Assembly (NCBI RefSeq): GCF_947503045.1
Contig: NZ_CANNCF010000002.1
Coordinates: forward strand, 775,501-839,500
From: an uncultured Tateyamaria sp.
Lineage (GTDB): Bacteria > Pseudomonadota > Alphaproteobacteria > Rhodobacterales > Rhodobacteraceae
Direction: 5' to 3'
DNA length: 64,000 nt
Part shown: positions 23,532 through 34,537 of the stretch, piece after piece
How the letters are laid out: the number at the start of each line of letters is the position of its first letter
How positions within the stretch are numbered: the stretch's first letter is position 1
The notes under the pieces: model-generated
Seen by the model: the letters and a program-made list of their open reading frames with translations, nothing else
Told to the model about the DNA's origin: nothing
Database searches by the model: none
Position numbers and translations under genes: made by a program

Positions 23532-26231
23532 CTAAGTGAGCCGCCCGTGACAGTGTTTGAACTTCTTGCCGGAGCCACAGGGGCACTGTTCGTTTCGGCC
23601 CGGATTGCCCCACGTGCTTTGATCGTTTTCGTCAAAGCCGCTTTCGATGGCTTCCGCCGTCGGGGCAGGTGGGGCATTGTCCTCGGCCACTTGGGTTGCA
23701 GCCTGCTGTTGGGCCGCGATTTCCGCGAGCATCTGTTCGCGTTCCTCGTCCGTCATCGGGCGGATCATGGCCAGCTTTTGCGTCACTTCCGTGCGCAGGC
23801 TGTCCAGCATGCTCTCAAACAACTGGAACGCTTCGTTTTTGTATTCGTTCAGCGGATCGCGCTGCGCATAGCTGCGGAACCCCACGACCGAACGCAGGTG
23901 TTCCAGTGTCAGCAGATGTTCGCGCCATTTGCCGTCGATCGCCTGCAGCAACAGCTGCTTTTCAATGCTGCGCATATTCTCGGGACCAAAGGCCTCGGTC
24001 TTTTGCGCCATCAGCTTGTCGCTCGCTTCGATCAGGCGGTCGCGGATTTGTTCGTCGTCCACGCCTTCCTCGTCACCCCAGGCGACAACGGGCGCATCAA
24101 GCCCAAGTTGTTCCATCACCGCCGCGTGCAGGCCCTGCATGTCCCACTGATCAGCATAGGTGTTGGGCGGCAGGAACTGGTCGATCAGATCGTCCACCAC
24201 CTGATCACGCATGTCGGCCGTGATCTCCGACAGGTCCTCGGCCTCCATGATATCGCGGCGCTGGGTAAAGATCACCTTGCGCTGCTCGTTCATCACGTCG
24301 TCGAATTTCAAAAGCTGCTTGCGGATGTCAAAGTTGCGGCCTTCGACCTTGGCCTGCGCGCGTTCCAGCGACTTGTTCACCCACGGGTGCACAATCGCCT
24401 CGCCTTCTTCGAGGCCGAGCGTCTTGAGGACCTTGTCCAGGCGGCCAGAGCCAAAGATGCGCATCAGATCGTCTTCGAGGCTCAGGTAGAACGAGGTGCG
24501 CCCCGCATCCCCCTGACGCCCGGACCGGCCCCGCAACTGATTGTCAATGCGGCGGCTTTCGTGCCGTTCAGAGGCAAGGACAAACAGGCCACCAGCGGCC
24601 AGAACCTTCTTGTTCTCTTCCGCATGCTCGGCCTCGATACGCGCGCGCAACTCGCCCGGATCGGCCTCGGGGTCGGCTGTGATCGCCTCCAGCACCTTCA
24701 TCTCGACGTTGCCGCCCAGCTGAATGTCGGTGCCGCGCCCGGCCATGTTGGTGGCGATCGTAACCGCACCAAACTTGCCCGCATCGGCGATGATCTGCGC
24801 CTCTTTCTCGTGCTGGCGGGCGTTCAGGACATTGTGCGGGATGCTTTCAGCTTCGAGCAGCTTGGAAAACATCTCGGACTTGTCGATAGAGGTGGTGCCG
24901 ACCAGCACAGGCTGACCCTTTTGGTGGGCTTCCTTGATCTCTTCGATCATTGCCTTGTATTTCTCGGCGGCGGTGCGGAACACCTGATCGTCTTCATCGA
25001 CGCGAGTGATGGGCCGGTTGGTGGGCACTTCGACCACGCCTAGGCCGTAGATTTCGCGGAATTCCTCGGCCTCGGTCGCAGCCGTGCCGGTCATGCCCGC
25101 CAACTTGTCATAGAGGCGGAAATAGTTCTGGAACGTGACCGATGCGAGTGTCTGGTTCTCGGGCTGGATCTTCACGTTTTCCTTGGCCTCGATGGCCTGA
25201 TGCAGACCATCCGACAAGCGGCGCCCGGTCATCATGCGACCGGTGAATTCGTCAATCAGGACAACTTCGTCGTTGCGCACGATATAGTCCTTGTCCTTGC
25301 GGAACAGCTTGTGCGCGCGCAGGCCCTGGTTGACGTGGTGCACGATGGAGGTACTTTCAGGATCGTAAAGCGAGGCCCCTTCTTCGATCAGGCCGCGCTC
25401 GCGCAGCTGCTCTTCGAGGAATTCGTTGCCGTCATCTGTAAAGGTCACACTGCGTTGCTTTTCATCCAGCTCGAAATGGTTTTCCTGGATCAGCGGGATG
25501 ATCGCGTCGATGGTCACGTACATCTCGGACCGGTCCTGCAGCGGACCGGAGATGATCAGCGGCGTGCGGGCCTCGTCAATCAGGATGCTGTCGACCTCGT
25601 CCACGATGGCATAGTTGTGCCCGCGCTGGACCATCTGGTCGATGGACGGTTTCATATTGTCGCGCAGGTAATCAAAGCCCAATTCGTTGTTGGTGGCATA
25701 GGTCACATCACAGGCATAGGCGGCCCGTTTGGCGTCCTCACCGATGCCCGAGATCGCAACGCCAGTGGTCATACCAAGAGCGGCAAACACCTTGCCCATC
25801 CATTCGGCATCCCGCTGAACGAGGTAGTCGTTGACCGTGACCACATGCACGCCTTTGCCGGTCAGCGCATTGAGATAGCAGGCGAACGTCGCGGTCAGCG
25901 TCTTGCCTTCACCTGTCTTCTGCTCGGCGATGTTGCCCTGATGCAGGAAAATCGCGCCCAGCAACTGGGTGTCATAGGCGCGCAGGCCCAGCGTGCGACG
26001 GGCCGCCTCGCGGCAGTTGGCGAACGCTTCGGGCAACAGATCATCAAGGGCCTCGCCACCCATCGCACGTTTGGCCAGCTCCTCGGTCTTGTCCTTGAGA
26101 CCCTCGTCGCTGCGCGCCTGGGCCTCGGCCTCCAGCGCGTTGATCTGCTCGACCAATGGCCGCGTCGCCTTGACCTTGCGATCATTAGGCGTGCCAAACA
26201 CCTTCTTGGTGAGGGTTTTGAAACCGAGCAT
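23532..26231 (-). CDS. secA: Protein translocase ATPase SecA
   Basis: Motor of the Sec pathway that pushes preproteins through SecYEG. The 899-aa protein has Walker A in [14 protein letters not shown] near 103, the DEAD-type motif [20 protein letters not shown] near 209, the second nucleotide domain with [13 protein letters not shown] and [11 protein letters not shown], and the C-terminal SecB/lipid-binding zinc motif [14 protein letters not shown]. Length is standard for alphaproteobacteria. It is divergent from an exported peptidyl-prolyl isomerase gene. Confidence 0.98.
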   Translation of the reverse strand: MLGFKTLTKKVFGTPNDRKVKATRPLVEQINALEAEAQARSDEGLKDKTEELAKRAMGGEALDDLLPEAFANCREAARRTLGLRAYDTQLLGAIFLHQGNIAEQKTGEGKTLTATFACYLNALTGKGVHVVTVNDYLVQRDAEWMGKVFAALGMTTGVAISGIGEDAKRAAYACDVTYATNNELGFDYLRDNMKPSIDQMVQRGHNYAIVDEVDSILIDEARTPLIISGPLQDRSEMYVTIDAIIPLIQENHFELDEKQRSVTFTDDGNEFLEEQLRERGLIEEGASLYDPESTSIVHHVNQGLRAHKLFRKDKDYIVRNDEVVLIDEFTGRMMTGRRLSDGLHQAIEAKENVKIQPENQTLASVTFQNYFRLYDKLAGMTGTAATEAEEFREIYGLGVVEVPTNRPITRVDEDDQVFRTAAEKYKAMIEEIKEAHQKGQPVLVGTTSIDKSEMFSKLLEAESIPHNVLNARQHEKEAQIIADAGKFGAVTIATNMAGRGTDIQLGGNVEMKVLEAITADPEADPGELRARIEAEHAEENKKVLAAGGLFVLASERHESRRIDNQLRGRSGRQGDAGRTSFYLSLEDDLMRIFGSGRLDKVLKTLGLEEGEAIVHPWVNKSLERAQAKVEGRNFDIRKQLLKFDDVMNEQRKVIFTQRRDIMEAEDLSEITADMRDQVVDDLIDQFLPPNTYADQWDMQGLHAAVMEQLGLDAPVVAWGDEEGVDDEQIRDRLIEASDKLMAQKTEAFGPENMRSIEKQLLLQAIDGKWREHLLTLEHLRSVVGFRSYAQRDPLNEYKNEAFQLFESMLDSLRTEVTQKLAMIRPMTDEEREQMLAEIAAQQQAATQVAEDNAPPAPTAEAIESGFDENDQSTWGNPGRNEQCPCGSGKKFKHCHGRLT

Positions 26232-26406
26232 GCGTTCTCCAGCCGATCAATTCATGTTGTACAGCAACTGCTTGCCGGGCGCGTGCCAAGCCCATAGAAA
26301 CGGTCAGGCAAAAACGGCCCGGGCCGCGTCCATAGGGCGATGTAAGGGTCGCGCCAAACCGTGTCAATGCACGCCCCTGTCGCGTGCCCAGCCCAAGGAC
26401 TGTTCC

Positions 26407-27246
26407 ATGATGAAACACCTACTCTCTTTGCCCGCTCTGGGCCTCGTTGCCGCAATGGCATTGCCAGCAGCAGCGCAGGATGCGGACAAGGTCGTAGCGA
26501 CCGTGAACGGCACCGATATCACGATTGGGCACATGATCGTGGCGCGCGCGACGCTGCCGCCACAGTTTCAGGAACTGCCCGACGCAGTGCTGTTCAACGG
26601 CATCCTCGAACAACTGGTGCAGCAGACCCTGCTGGCCCAATCCTTTGATGGCGAGCTGCCCAAACGTGCACAATTGTCGCTGGAAAACGAAACCCGTTCC
26701 CTGACCGCGGGCGAGACGCTGGAAAAGGTGTTTGCATCGGCCCTGAACCCGGTTGCTGTCCAGTCCGCCTATGAGGCCCGGTTCGAAGGGGCCGAGGCGG
26801 CACAGGAATACAACGCCTCTCACATCCTGCTGGAAACCGAAGAGGCCGCGCTGGCCGTGAAGGAAGAGATCGAAGGCGGTGCCGAATTCGCCGCCGTTGC
26901 ACGTGAAAAGTCGACCGGCCCCTCCGGCCCAAATGGCGGCCAGCTGGGCTGGTTCACCACCGGCGCAATGGTCCCCAGCTTTGAGGCGGCGGTTATCGCG
27001 CTGGAAGTTGGAGAAATCTCCGATCCCGTCCAGACCCAGTTCGGCTGGCATGTGATTATCCTGAATGAAACCCGTGTGCAGGAACGCCCACCGCTCGAAC
27101 AGGTTCGCAGCGAAATCGAGGAAACCCTGCGCGCAGAGGCACTGGAAGCGCGGATTGCCGAACTGACCAGCGGGGCCGAGATTGACCAGTCCGGTGCCGA
27201 AGGTGTCGATCCCGCAGTGCTCAAAGACCTCACACTGGTCGAATAG
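26407..27246 (+). CDS. Exported parvulin-type peptidyl-prolyl isomerase
   Basis: Periplasmic foldase of the PpiC/SurA type. The 279-aa protein has a Sec signal peptide (MMKHLLSLPALGLVAAMALP, cut near AAAQ), an N-terminal helical region (about 25-130) and a parvulin domain (about 135-235) with ASHILLETEEAAL, GGQLGWFTTGAMVPSFEAAV and TQFGWHVIILNE. The frame is open further upstream, but the ATG at 26407 begins the signal peptide. Two bases separate it from argJ, so they are likely co-transcribed. Divergence from secA fits a role in export. Confidence 0.92.
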   Translation: MMKHLLSLPALGLVAAMALPAAAQDADKVVATVNGTDITIGHMIVARATLPPQFQELPDAVLFNGILEQLVQQTLLAQSFDGELPKRAQLSLENETRSLTAGETLEKVFASALNPVAVQSAYEARFEGAEAAQEYNASHILLETEEAALAVKEEIEGGAEFAAVAREKSTGPSGPNGGQLGWFTTGAMVPSFEAAVIALEVGEISDPVQTQFGWHVIILNETRVQERPPLEQVRSEIEETLRAEALEARIAELTSGAEIDQSGAEGVDPAVLKDLTLVE

Positions 27247-27248
27247 GC

Positions 27249-28475
27249 ATGGCGGCCATCACAAAGGTATCACCCCTGGCTCCGGCGGCGTTCCCCGACC
27301 TGCCGGTGATCGAGGGGGTGTCGTTTTCCGCCATCGCCGCCGGGGTCCGCTACCAGGGGCGCACCGACGTCATGCTGGCCCTCTGCGCACCCGGCACGGC
27401 CATTGCAGGCACCTTTACCAAGTCGGCCACACGGTCTGCCCCGGTTCTGGATTGTCAGGCCAAACTGGGTGGCGCGTCAGATGACGGTGCAGCCATTCTG
27501 GTGAATTCGGGCAATTCCAATGCCTTTACCGGGCGCAACGGGCAGGAGGCGACGGACGCCATCGTGGCCGCAACTGCCGCAGCCACCGGCATTCCTGCCG
27601 CCCGTGTCTTCACCGCATCGACCGGGGTCATCGGCGAACCGCTGCCCCATGATCGGATCACCGCCAAGCTGTCCGATCTGAATGAAAATCTGTCACCGGG
27701 AGCCATCGCCGACGCGGCCCGCGCGATCATGACGACGGACACCTACCCCAAGGGAGCGGCGACCATCTGCGAAATTGATGGCAAGACCATCAAAATCGCG
27801 GGCTTTGCCAAGGGCAGCGGCATGATCGCCCCGGATATGGCGACGATGCTGGTTTACATCTTTACCGACGCGCAGGTGGATCAGGCGGCCTTGCAAGCGG
27901 TCACGACCAAGGTGTGCGATGCGACCTTCAACTGCATCACCGTGGACAGCGACACTTCGACCTCGGACAGCCTGATGGTGGCCGCCACCGGGACGAGCGG
28001 TGTGGATGCAACGGGCAATGCCGCGTTCGAGGCGGCGCTGCACAGCGTAATGCTGGACCTCGCCCATCAAGTTGTGCGCGACGGCGAAGGGGCAACCAAG
28101 TTTGTCGAAATCGAAGTGACCGGGGCCGTGGACGACGCCAGCGCCAAGACGCACGGGTTGTCCATAGCGAACTCGCCACTGGTCAAAACGGCCATCGCAG
28201 GCGAGGACCCGAACTGGGGCCGCGTGGTGATGGCCGTGGGCAAATCCGGCGCTCCGGCGGACCGGGATACGCTGTCGATCTGGTTTGGCGACATCCTTGT
28301 GGCCGAAAACGGCTGGGTCAGTCCGGACTATGCCGAGGCGGACGCGGCAGAGCATATGAAATCCGAACACATCCGCATCCGTGTGGATTGCGGCATGGGC
28401 CACGGCGCCTCTACCGTCTGGACCTGCGATCTGACGCACGGATATATCGAAATCAACGCCGATTACCGGTCGTGA
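27249..28475 (+). CDS. argJ: Bifunctional glutamate N-acetyltransferase/acetylornithine transferase ArgJ
   Basis: Transfers acetyl from N-acetylornithine to glutamate, closing the acetyl cycle of arginine synthesis, and can also use acetyl-CoA in bifunctional forms. The 408-aa precursor self-cleaves before the Thr of the motif KGSGMIAPDMATML (about residues 188-201) into alpha and beta chains. The C-terminal MKSEHIRIRVDCGMGHG is also typical. The stop overlaps the mutT GTG start (GTGA). argG, another arginine gene, is in the window at 56127. Confidence 0.96.
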   Translation: MAAITKVSPLAPAAFPDLPVIEGVSFSAIAAGVRYQGRTDVMLALCAPGTAIAGTFTKSATRSAPVLDCQAKLGGASDDGAAILVNSGNSNAFTGRNGQEATDAIVAATAAATGIPAARVFTASTGVIGEPLPHDRITAKLSDLNENLSPGAIADAARAIMTTDTYPKGAATICEIDGKTIKIAGFAKGSGMIAPDMATMLVYIFTDAQVDQAALQAVTTKVCDATFNCITVDSDTSTSDSLMVAATGTSGVDATGNAAFEAALHSVMLDLAHQVVRDGEGATKFVEIEVTGAVDDASAKTHGLSIANSPLVKTAIAGEDPNWGRVVMAVGKSGAPADRDTLSIWFGDILVAENGWVSPDYAEADAAEHMKSEHIRIRVDCGMGHGASTVWTCDLTHGYIEINADYRS

Positions 28476-28870
28476 AGGTTGTCCTGGTTTCAGCCGTCGC
28501 GCTGATCGACAAAGATGGGCGGGTATTGCTGGCCCAGCGTCCCGAAGGTAAATCGATGGCGGGCCTTTGGGAATTCCCGGGCGGCAAGATCGAAGAGGGC
28601 GAAACACCCGAGGCCGCGCTGATCCGCGAACTCGAAGAAGAGTTGGGCATCAACACCTGGCAGTCCTGCCTCGCGCCGCTCACATTCGCCAGCCACAGTT
28701 ACGAGTCGTTTCACCTGTTGATGCCTCTTTTTGCCTGTCGAAAGTGGGAAGGCACCCCGCAATCGCGTGAAGGACAGACCCTCAAATGGGTTCGGCCAAA
28801 CGATCTGAAATCCTATCCGATGCCCGCTGCAGACGTCCCATTAATCCCGATTTTACGGGATTGGCTGTAA
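28472..28870 (+). CDS. mutT: 8-oxo-dGTP diphosphatase MutT (NUDIX)
   Basis: Hydrolyses oxidised dGTP to prevent misincorporation. The 132-aa protein has the NUDIX box GGKIEEGETPEAALIRELEEELGI (about 38-61, given here only by its ends GGKIEEGE and RELEEELG) and the preceding LLAQRPEGKSMAGLWEFPG that defines MutT. It starts with GTG overlapping the argJ stop; there is no ATG in the conserved N-terminus KVVLVSAVALIDKDG. Length matches E. coli MutT (129). Confidence 0.93.
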   Translation: MKVVLVSAVALIDKDGRVLLAQRPEGKSMAGLWEFPGGKIEEGETPEAALIRELEEELGINTWQSCLAPLTFASHSYESFHLLMPLFACRKWEGTPQSREGQTLKWVRPNDLKSYPMPAADVPLIPILRDWL

Positions 28871-28905
28871 ATTTCCCGGAAAGTGTTCTAAATTTGCATA
28901 AAAAG

Positions 28906-28952
28906 TGTCATTTCTATGACATTGTTGATGACTTCGCACATATTTTTTGTGC
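28906..28952 (+). promoter_or_regulatory. AT-rich leader with two small hairpins
   Basis: Upstream of the 44-aa gene, TGTCAT pairs with ATGACA around TTCT (28906-28921), and GCACA pairs with TGTGC (28936-28952) around a T-rich loop. The whole 28871-28975 stretch is much richer in A/T than its surroundings. It probably holds the promoter and 5' leader of the small gene. Confidence 0.35.
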
Positions 28953-28988
28953 AAAATGAAAACACGTTTTTCTTGGGGAGGAAGAGCA

Positions 28989-29123
28989 ATGTTGAAAACG
29001 ATCGCAATGGGCACTGCGATTTTGGTGCAGGGGATCTATGTCAGAACCCTGCCAGATGGGCGCATGACCGTCCGCGTGGACGGAGCGCATTTTTCCGGCA
29101 CGCCGGTTTCACAGGCCGCCTGA
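28989..29123 (+). CDS. Small protein, 44 aa
   Basis: An ATG seven bases after a strong GGGGAGGA ribosome-binding site opens a 44-codon frame beginning MLKTIAMGTAILVQGIYVRT and ending with TGA. The product has a mildly hydrophobic N-terminal half and a basic, Gly-containing second half (LPDGRMTVRVDGAHFSG). It has its own AT-rich leader of about 118 bases with two small hairpins and is followed 25 bases later by a strong terminator, so it looks like a complete monocistronic gene. No function is recognised. Confidence 0.6.
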   Translation: MLKTIAMGTAILVQGIYVRTLPDGRMTVRVDGAHFSGTPVSQAA

Positions 29124-29147
29124 TACGGATACCAGACCGACAAAAAG

Positions 29148-29179
29148 AAAAAGGGGACAGCACTCACTGTCCCCTTTTT
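29148..29179. terminator. Bidirectional intrinsic terminator
   Basis: A perfect 13-bp stem, AAAAAGGGGACAG and its complement, surrounds a CACTCA loop. It reads as a GC stem with T-run on either strand, ending transcription from the 44-aa gene and from infB, whose stop is 21 bases away. Confidence 0.92.
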
Positions 29180-29199
29180 CGTGTTCTGATGGCACTGCC

Positions 29200-31680
29200 T
29201 TAGTCGAGCGAGCGTGAGATTTCTTCGCGTTCAAAGATCTCGATGACATCCTTGGGTCGGATATCGTCGTAGTTCTCGAACGCCATCCCGCATTCCTGAC
29301 CCGACTGTACCTCGGCCACTTCGTCCTTGAAGCGCTTGAGCGTTTTCAGCGTGCCTTCGTGGATGACCACGTTGTCGCGCAGCAGGCGAACACCTGCACT
29401 GCGACGGGCCACGCCTTCGGTAACCAGACAACCCGCGACCTTGCCGACGTTGGACACCTTGAATACCTCTTTGATCTCGGCATATCCGATAAAGGTCTCG
29501 CGGATTTCGTTGCTGAGCAGGCCGGAGGCCGCCGCTTTGACGTCGTCCACGAGGTCGTAGATCACCGAATAGTACCGGATCTCGACACCTTTCTGGTTCG
29601 CCGTGTTCCGGGCAGATGCGTTGGCACGCACGTTAAAGCCCATGATCGGCGCGCCGGACGCTTCGGCCAGACCCACATCGGTTTCGGTGATGGCACCAAC
29701 ACCCGAGTGGAGCACGCGCACGCGCACCTCGTCATTGCCGATTTTCTCCATCGCCTGAACGATTGCCTCGGCAGAGCCTTGCACGTCAGCCTTGACCAGA
29801 ATGGGCAGTTCGCTGACATCCTCGTCGGCCTTGGCGTTCGCCATCAGCTGTTCGAGGGTTGTCGCCGCACCGGCCGCCGCGCGCTTGTCCTTGGCCGCGT
29901 TGGCGCGGTATTCCGCGATTTCGCGGGCCTGCGCCTCGGTCTCGGTCACGTTCAGAACGTCGCCCGCTTCGGGTGTGCCATTGAGGCCAAGCACCTCGAC
30001 CGGCACCGATGGCCCGGCCTCTTTCACACGCTCGCCCTTGTCGTTGATCAGTGCCCGGACCTTGCCGTACTGCTCGCCCACAACAAAGATATCGCCCTGA
30101 CGCAGCGTGCCGTTCTGAATCAGAACCGTCGCGACAGGGCCACGGCCCACATCAAGCTGCGCCTCGATCACGGCACCTTGGGCGGCGCGGTTCGGGTTGG
30201 CCTTGAGCTCCAGCAGTTCGGATTGCAGCGCAATCGCTTCGAGCAGATCGTCCAGACCCTGTCCCGAGATGGCCGAAACCTCGACGTCCTGCACCTCGCC
30301 AGACATCTTTTCCACGATCACTTCGTGCTGCAGCAGATCGGTACGGACCTTGTCCGGGTTCGCCGCAGGTTTGTCGATCTTGTTGATCGCCACGATCATC
30401 GGCACCTTGGCCGCCTTTGCGTGGGCAATCGCCTCGATGGTCTGGGGCATCACCGCGTCATCGGCGGCCACCACAAGCACAACGATATCCGTGACCTGTG
30501 CACCGCGCGATCGCATCGACGTAAACGCCGCGTGACCGGGCGTGTCGAGGAAGCTGAGCAGCGCGCCACCGTCGGTTTTCACCTGATAGGCACCAATGTG
30601 CTGCGTGATCCCACCCGCTTCACCCGCAACAACCTTGGCGTCGCGAATGGCGTCCAGCAGCGATGTCTTGCCGTGGTCGACGTGGCCCATGATCGTGATG
30701 ACCGGAGGACGGGGCAGCAGGTCGGCTGCGTCGTCTTCGATTTCCTTGATCACGTCCTCAACGTCGGCATCGGACACACGTTGGATGTTGTGGCCAAATT
30801 CCTCGATGATCAGTTCGGCGGTGTCAGCATCAATGGTTTCGTTCTGCGTGACCATCAGGCCCATTTGCATCAACGATTTGACAACGTCACCGACACGCTC
30901 GGCCATACGGTTGGCCAGTTCGGACACCACGATGGCTTCGGGCAGGGCGACAGTGCGCGTGACCTTTTCACGCTCGACCGTGCCACCCATGGCCTTTTGC
31001 CGGGCGCGTTCCTGTTTGCGTTTCATCGCGGCCATAGACCGCTGGCGGCCACCTTCGCCACCGGACAGCGCCTGGTTCAGAGTCAGCTTGCCCGAGCGAC
31101 GGTTGTCAGTGCCTTTGTTGCGCTTGTTCGTTTCTTCGCGGTCACGATCCGTCTTGCGCGGTGTCTGCGCAGGCGCGGGCCGATTGCTGGGTGTGCGGGC
31201 CGCGGTTGGTTCGGAGGGCGCAGGTGCAGAAGCGGCCTGTGCGGCAGCGGCAGCTTCGGCGGCCTTGCGTGCGTCTTCTTCGGCCTTGGCCTTCAGGCTT
31301 TCCTCGCGCTCTTTCTCTTCACGCTCTTTGGCCTCAATCTCGGCCCGGCGGCGTTCGCGTTCTTCTTCGCGGGCCTTTTCGTCGGCTTCGCGCTGCGCGG
31401 CCTCCTCGACCTCACGCGACTTGGCCGCCTGCAGGGCCTTCATGCGGCGTTCCATCTCGGCGTCGGTTATGCCTGCGGGGCGACGGCTGGGGTCACCGCC
31501 CGCAGCCGCAGGTCCGCCAGCAGGCTTGGCCGCACCCGGCTTGGGCACGACGACCCGCTTGCGCTTGGTCTCGACGACGACATTCTTGGTCCGTCCGTGG
31601 CTGAAACTCTGTTTCACATTGCCCGGACGCGCGCCGCCGCGCAGACCCAGTGTCTTTTTCCCGTCAGTAGTATCGCTCAA
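29200..31680 (-). CDS. infB: Translation initiation factor IF-2
   Basis: GTPase that brings fMet-tRNA to the 30S subunit. The start is given as the TTG at 31680, after GGAAGGA, so that the protein begins [15 protein letters not shown] as I recall for related species (826 aa). A GTG at 31731 or ATG at 31719 would add 17 or 13 residues and overlap the upstream gene. Order: basic/Ala-rich N-terminus, a long charged coiled-coil (about 80-150), IF2_N domain, G domain with [20 protein letters not shown] and NKIDKP, and C-terminal beta-barrels. It is the last gene of the rimP-nusA operon. Confidence 0.95.
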   Translation of the reverse strand: MSDTTDGKKTLGLRGGARPGNVKQSFSHGRTKNVVVETKRKRVVVPKPGAAKPAGGPAAAGGDPSRRPAGITDAEMERRMKALQAAKSREVEEAAQREADEKAREEERERRRAEIEAKEREEKEREESLKAKAEEDARKAAEAAAAAQAASAPAPSEPTAARTPSNRPAPAQTPRKTDRDREETNKRNKGTDNRRSGKLTLNQALSGGEGGRQRSMAAMKRKQERARQKAMGGTVEREKVTRTVALPEAIVVSELANRMAERVGDVVKSLMQMGLMVTQNETIDADTAELIIEEFGHNIQRVSDADVEDVIKEIEDDAADLLPRPPVITIMGHVDHGKTSLLDAIRDAKVVAGEAGGITQHIGAYQVKTDGGALLSFLDTPGHAAFTSMRSRGAQVTDIVVLVVAADDAVMPQTIEAIAHAKAAKVPMIVAINKIDKPAANPDKVRTDLLQHEVIVEKMSGEVQDVEVSAISGQGLDDLLEAIALQSELLELKANPNRAAQGAVIEAQLDVGRGPVATVLIQNGTLRQGDIFVVGEQYGKVRALINDKGERVKEAGPSVPVEVLGLNGTPEAGDVLNVTETEAQAREIAEYRANAAKDKRAAAGAATTLEQLMANAKADEDVSELPILVKADVQGSAEAIVQAMEKIGNDEVRVRVLHSGVGAITETDVGLAEASGAPIMGFNVRANASARNTANQKGVEIRYYSVIYDLVDDVKAAASGLLSNEIRETFIGYAEIKEVFKVSNVGKVAGCLVTEGVARRSAGVRLLRDNVVIHEGTLKTLKRFKDEVAEVQSGQECGMAFENYDDIRPKDVIEIFEREEISRSLD

Positions 31681-31687
31681 AGCTCGT

Positions 31688-32308
31688 CTATCCTTCCCGG
31701 CGACCGTTGCCGCCGTCATTTTCGCGCACACCGCGTAAACGGTTGGCTTCCTCTACAACACGTTGCGTGAGTCCACCAGAGGCGAGCGCGCCATGTATCA
31801 CAGTTTGGCGTCCAAAGGCCAAACCCAATTCGTCAGCCGTCAACCAGCCAATATACGTTCCAAAATGCGGCGTGCTCAGCTTGGACTTGCCACGTCCAGA
31901 CCCATCCACCGCCTGTATCAGCACCTGCGCTTCCTCGTTCTGAAGCCAGGCCTTCACCTTTTCATATCCCGCGACCGCCCGCCCCGATTTGCGGGACAGT
32001 GCGATCAGGTCAACCACGCGGCGCACCAGTTGCCGCTCGACCTCGTCCACCAGCGTGTCCGGCACCTGCACGGGCATCTTGGCGCTGCGGGCAAACAGCT
32101 TTTTGCTCACTGCCTTGTCCAGCGCCGCACGATCCGCCGCGACATATATACCACGCCCGGGCAGTTTTCCCGCAATGTCCGGGACGATTTGCGTCTCCGG
32201 ACCCACGACAAAACGGATCAGCCCATGCTTGGGCTGCACCTCGCCTGTGGCAATGCACTTGCGTTCCGCTCCGTCCGAGCGATCTTTTGAGGCGCCACCG
32301 CGTCCCAT
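31688..32308 (-). CDS. YlxR-L7Ae fusion RNA-binding protein
   Basis: A 206-aa protein whose N-terminal part (about 15-85) is YlxR/DUF448: [21 protein letters not shown] and [13 protein letters not shown]. The C-terminal part (about 95-190) resembles an L7Ae/YlxQ domain: [21 protein letters not shown]. In many bacteria ylxR and ylxQ are separate genes between nusA and infB; here both are joined. YlxR is an RNA-binding, possibly RNase P-interacting protein; exact role here is unknown. The ATG at 32308 is chosen because it begins the family start MGRGGASKD; the open frame extends upstream into nusA. Confidence 0.88.
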   Translation of the reverse strand: MGRGGASKDRSDGAERKCIATGEVQPKHGLIRFVVGPETQIVPDIAGKLPGRGIYVAADRAALDKAVSKKLFARSAKMPVQVPDTLVDEVERQLVRRVVDLIALSRKSGRAVAGYEKVKAWLQNEEAQVLIQAVDGSGRGKSKLSTPHFGTYIGWLTADELGLAFGRQTVIHGALASGGLTQRVVEEANRLRGVRENDGGNGRREG

Positions 32309-32330
32309 GAAGTTGCCCCGAGGCCTGAGA

Positions 32331-33947
32331 TCAGGCCTCGGACTCCTCGGCAAGTTCGCCGTCTTCTTCTTCGGCGTCCGCTTCCAGATCGGCGGGATCA
32401 ACCCAACCCAGCAGGATGCGGGCCGTCATCACCAGATGCTGGGCCTCTTCCAGAGACACCTCAAAAGGTTCAAGAACACCTTCATCCTTGTGACGTTCGC
32501 CATCGACCGTCGTCCAGCCACCGGCCAGTTCCCAGTCAGCGCAGGTTGCAAAATCTTCGAGCGTTTTCACGTCGTCCTTGGCCAGCGCCTCAATCATCTG
32601 GGGTGTCAGGCCCTCAAAATCAATAAGGCTGTCTTCGGCACCCAGCGCACGGGCGTTTTCAAGGGCGGCTTTTGCCGCCGCTTCGAGCACATCGCGGGCG
32701 CGGGCCTGCAATTCGGCGGCGGTGTCTTCGTCCACACCATCGATAACCAACAGCTCGTCGACCTCGACGTAAGCCACCTCTTCGAGGTTTGTGAACCCTT
32801 CGGAGACCAGCAGTTGGGCAAAGAATTCGTCGAGATCCAGATTGTCCATGAACAGCTTGGTACGCGTCTCGAACTCGGCTTGACGGCGGGCCGATTCGTC
32901 GGCCTCGGTCATGATGTCGATGTCGAGGCCTGTCAGTTGGCTCGCCAGACGCACGTTTTGACCGCGACGGCCAATGGCGAGGGACAGTTGTTCCTCGGGC
33001 ACGACCACTTCGATTTTGCCGGCCTCTTCGTCCAGAACCACTTTGCTAACCTCGGCAGGCTGCAGCGCGTTCACAAGGAAGGTCGGCTGGTCTTCATTCC
33101 ACGGAATGATGTCGATCTTTTCGCCCTGCAGCTCGTTCACAACGGCCTGCACGCGCGAACCACGCATACCGACGCAGGCGCCGACAGGATCGATAGAACC
33201 GTCATAGGAAATCACGGCGATCTTGGCGCGCGACCCGGGGTCGCGGGCGACAGCCTTGATCTCGATGATGCCGTCATAGATTTCGGGCACTTCCATCTTG
33301 AACAGCTCAGCCATGAATTCGGGCGCGGTGCGGCTCAGGAAAATCTGTGGCCCGCGCTGTTCGCGGCGCACATCCTTGATGTAGCAGCGGATGCGGTCAT
33401 TGGGGCGATAGCTTTCGCGACCGATCTTTTCGTTGCGGCGCAGGATCGCTTCGCCCGCACCCACATCGACGATGACGTTGCCGTATTCCTCGCGCTTGAC
33501 GAGAGCGTTGATGATGGTACCCGCGCGGTCCTTGAACTCTTCGAACTGACGGTCCCGCTCGGCTTCGCGCACCTTTTGCAGGATGACCTGCTTGGCGGAC
33601 TGGGCCGCGATTCGTCCCATTTCGACGGGCGGGACCTCTTCGATCAGCTGCTGGCCGACCTCAGGGTTCTCCATGTACTGCTTGGCCTGCTCGACGGTGA
33701 ACTCGGCCTGATAGTTTTCCAGCAGCTCGTCCTCGACCACCGTACGCACGCGGGTAAAGGTCGCGCGGCCCGTCTTGCGGTCGATTGCGACGCGGATGTC
33801 CATTTCCGCGCCGTAGCGGGACTTGGCGGCACGGGCGAGCGATTCTTCCATTGCTTCGATGACCAGCGCAGGGTCGATCATCTTTTCGCGGGCCACAGCC
33901 TCGGCGGTCTGCAGCAGCTCAAGCTGGTTTGCGGATGTAATGGCCAT
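32331..33947 (-). CDS. nusA: Transcription termination/antitermination factor NusA
   Basis: Binds RNA polymerase and modulates pausing, termination and antitermination. The 538-aa protein has the N-terminal RNAP-binding domain (1-~130), S1 domain (about 135-200), two KH domains (about 230-345; [20 protein letters not shown] and [20 protein letters not shown]) and C-terminal acidic helix-hairpin repeats (about 370-500) followed by a Glu-rich tail. Its ATG overlaps the rimP stop by one base (TGATG). Confidence 0.97.
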   Translation of the reverse strand: MAITSANQLELLQTAEAVAREKMIDPALVIEAMEESLARAAKSRYGAEMDIRVAIDRKTGRATFTRVRTVVEDELLENYQAEFTVEQAKQYMENPEVGQQLIEEVPPVEMGRIAAQSAKQVILQKVREAERDRQFEEFKDRAGTIINALVKREEYGNVIVDVGAGEAILRRNEKIGRESYRPNDRIRCYIKDVRREQRGPQIFLSRTAPEFMAELFKMEVPEIYDGIIEIKAVARDPGSRAKIAVISYDGSIDPVGACVGMRGSRVQAVVNELQGEKIDIIPWNEDQPTFLVNALQPAEVSKVVLDEEAGKIEVVVPEEQLSLAIGRRGQNVRLASQLTGLDIDIMTEADESARRQAEFETRTKLFMDNLDLDEFFAQLLVSEGFTNLEEVAYVEVDELLVIDGVDEDTAAELQARARDVLEAAAKAALENARALGAEDSLIDFEGLTPQMIEALAKDDVKTLEDFATCADWELAGGWTTVDGERHKDEGVLEPFEVSLEEAQHLVMTARILLGWVDPADLEADAEEEDGELAEESEA

Positions 33948-34522
33948 CAGTTGTCCTCCTCAGACCCTTCGGTCTGTATTTCATCGAATTCGGTTTCCTT
34001 GATCACACCCGCGGCTTTGCGTTGGCGCAACATTTCCTTGATCAACTCGTCGGTCAGCACCAGCTTGGCCTCGGTCAACCAGTCAAATTTCAGACCAATC
34101 GTGCCCTCGGCCACGTTGATCAGCACTTCGTCATCCTCGACACCCGCCAGCACACCTTTGAAACGGCGGCGCCCGTCGATCAGCTCGTCGGTTTCCAGCT
34201 TTGCGTCATAGCCCTCGAACATGTCGAAATCCTTGAGCCGGGTCAGTGGGCGGTCAATGCCGGGGCTCGACACTTCGAGCGTGTAGGCATCCAGAATCGG
34301 ATCCTCCACATCCAGTGTAGCGCTGACAGCCGTAGAAATCGCGGCACAGTCATCAACCTCGATCCCGCCTTCGGGCTTGTCGGCCATGATCTGCAGCGTC
34401 GATTCCTTGCCGCTCATCAGGCGCACACGCACCAGCTCATAGCCCAGATCCTCGATCACCGGGGTGATGATCTCGGCCAGGCGACGGTCGATGGCGGATT
34501 TGGCGATCAGGTCGTTTGACAT
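33947..34522 (-). CDS. rimP: Ribosome maturation factor RimP
   Basis: Needed for 30S subunit maturation. The 191-aa protein begins [20 protein letters not shown] and shows [20 protein letters not shown], the [16 protein letters not shown] segment and [17 protein letters not shown], all RimP signatures. The ATG at 34522 is preferred; an in-frame extension to 34666 would run through a terminator hairpin and into the neighbouring gene. Its leader contains that hairpin about 20 bases before the start. Confidence 0.95.
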   Translation of the reverse strand: MSNDLIAKSAIDRRLAEIITPVIEDLGYELVRVRLMSGKESTLQIMADKPEGGIEVDDCAAISTAVSATLDVEDPILDAYTLEVSSPGIDRPLTRLKDFDMFEGYDAKLETDELIDGRRRFKGVLAGVEDDEVLINVAEGTIGLKFDWLTEAKLVLTDELIKEMLRQRKAAGVIKETEFDEIQTEGSEEDN

Positions 34523-34537
34523 GGGTCTTTCAGGCAC

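Noticed and set aside
26279-26395. Partial direct repeat GCGTGCC(A/C)AGCCCA on both sides of the secA-isomerase gap
   Set aside because: Short, imperfect and in a GC-rich context; may be chance.
29359-31770. An 803-codon plus-strand frame opposite infB
   Set aside because: Antisense to a certain gene with all IF-2 motifs; no domain seen.
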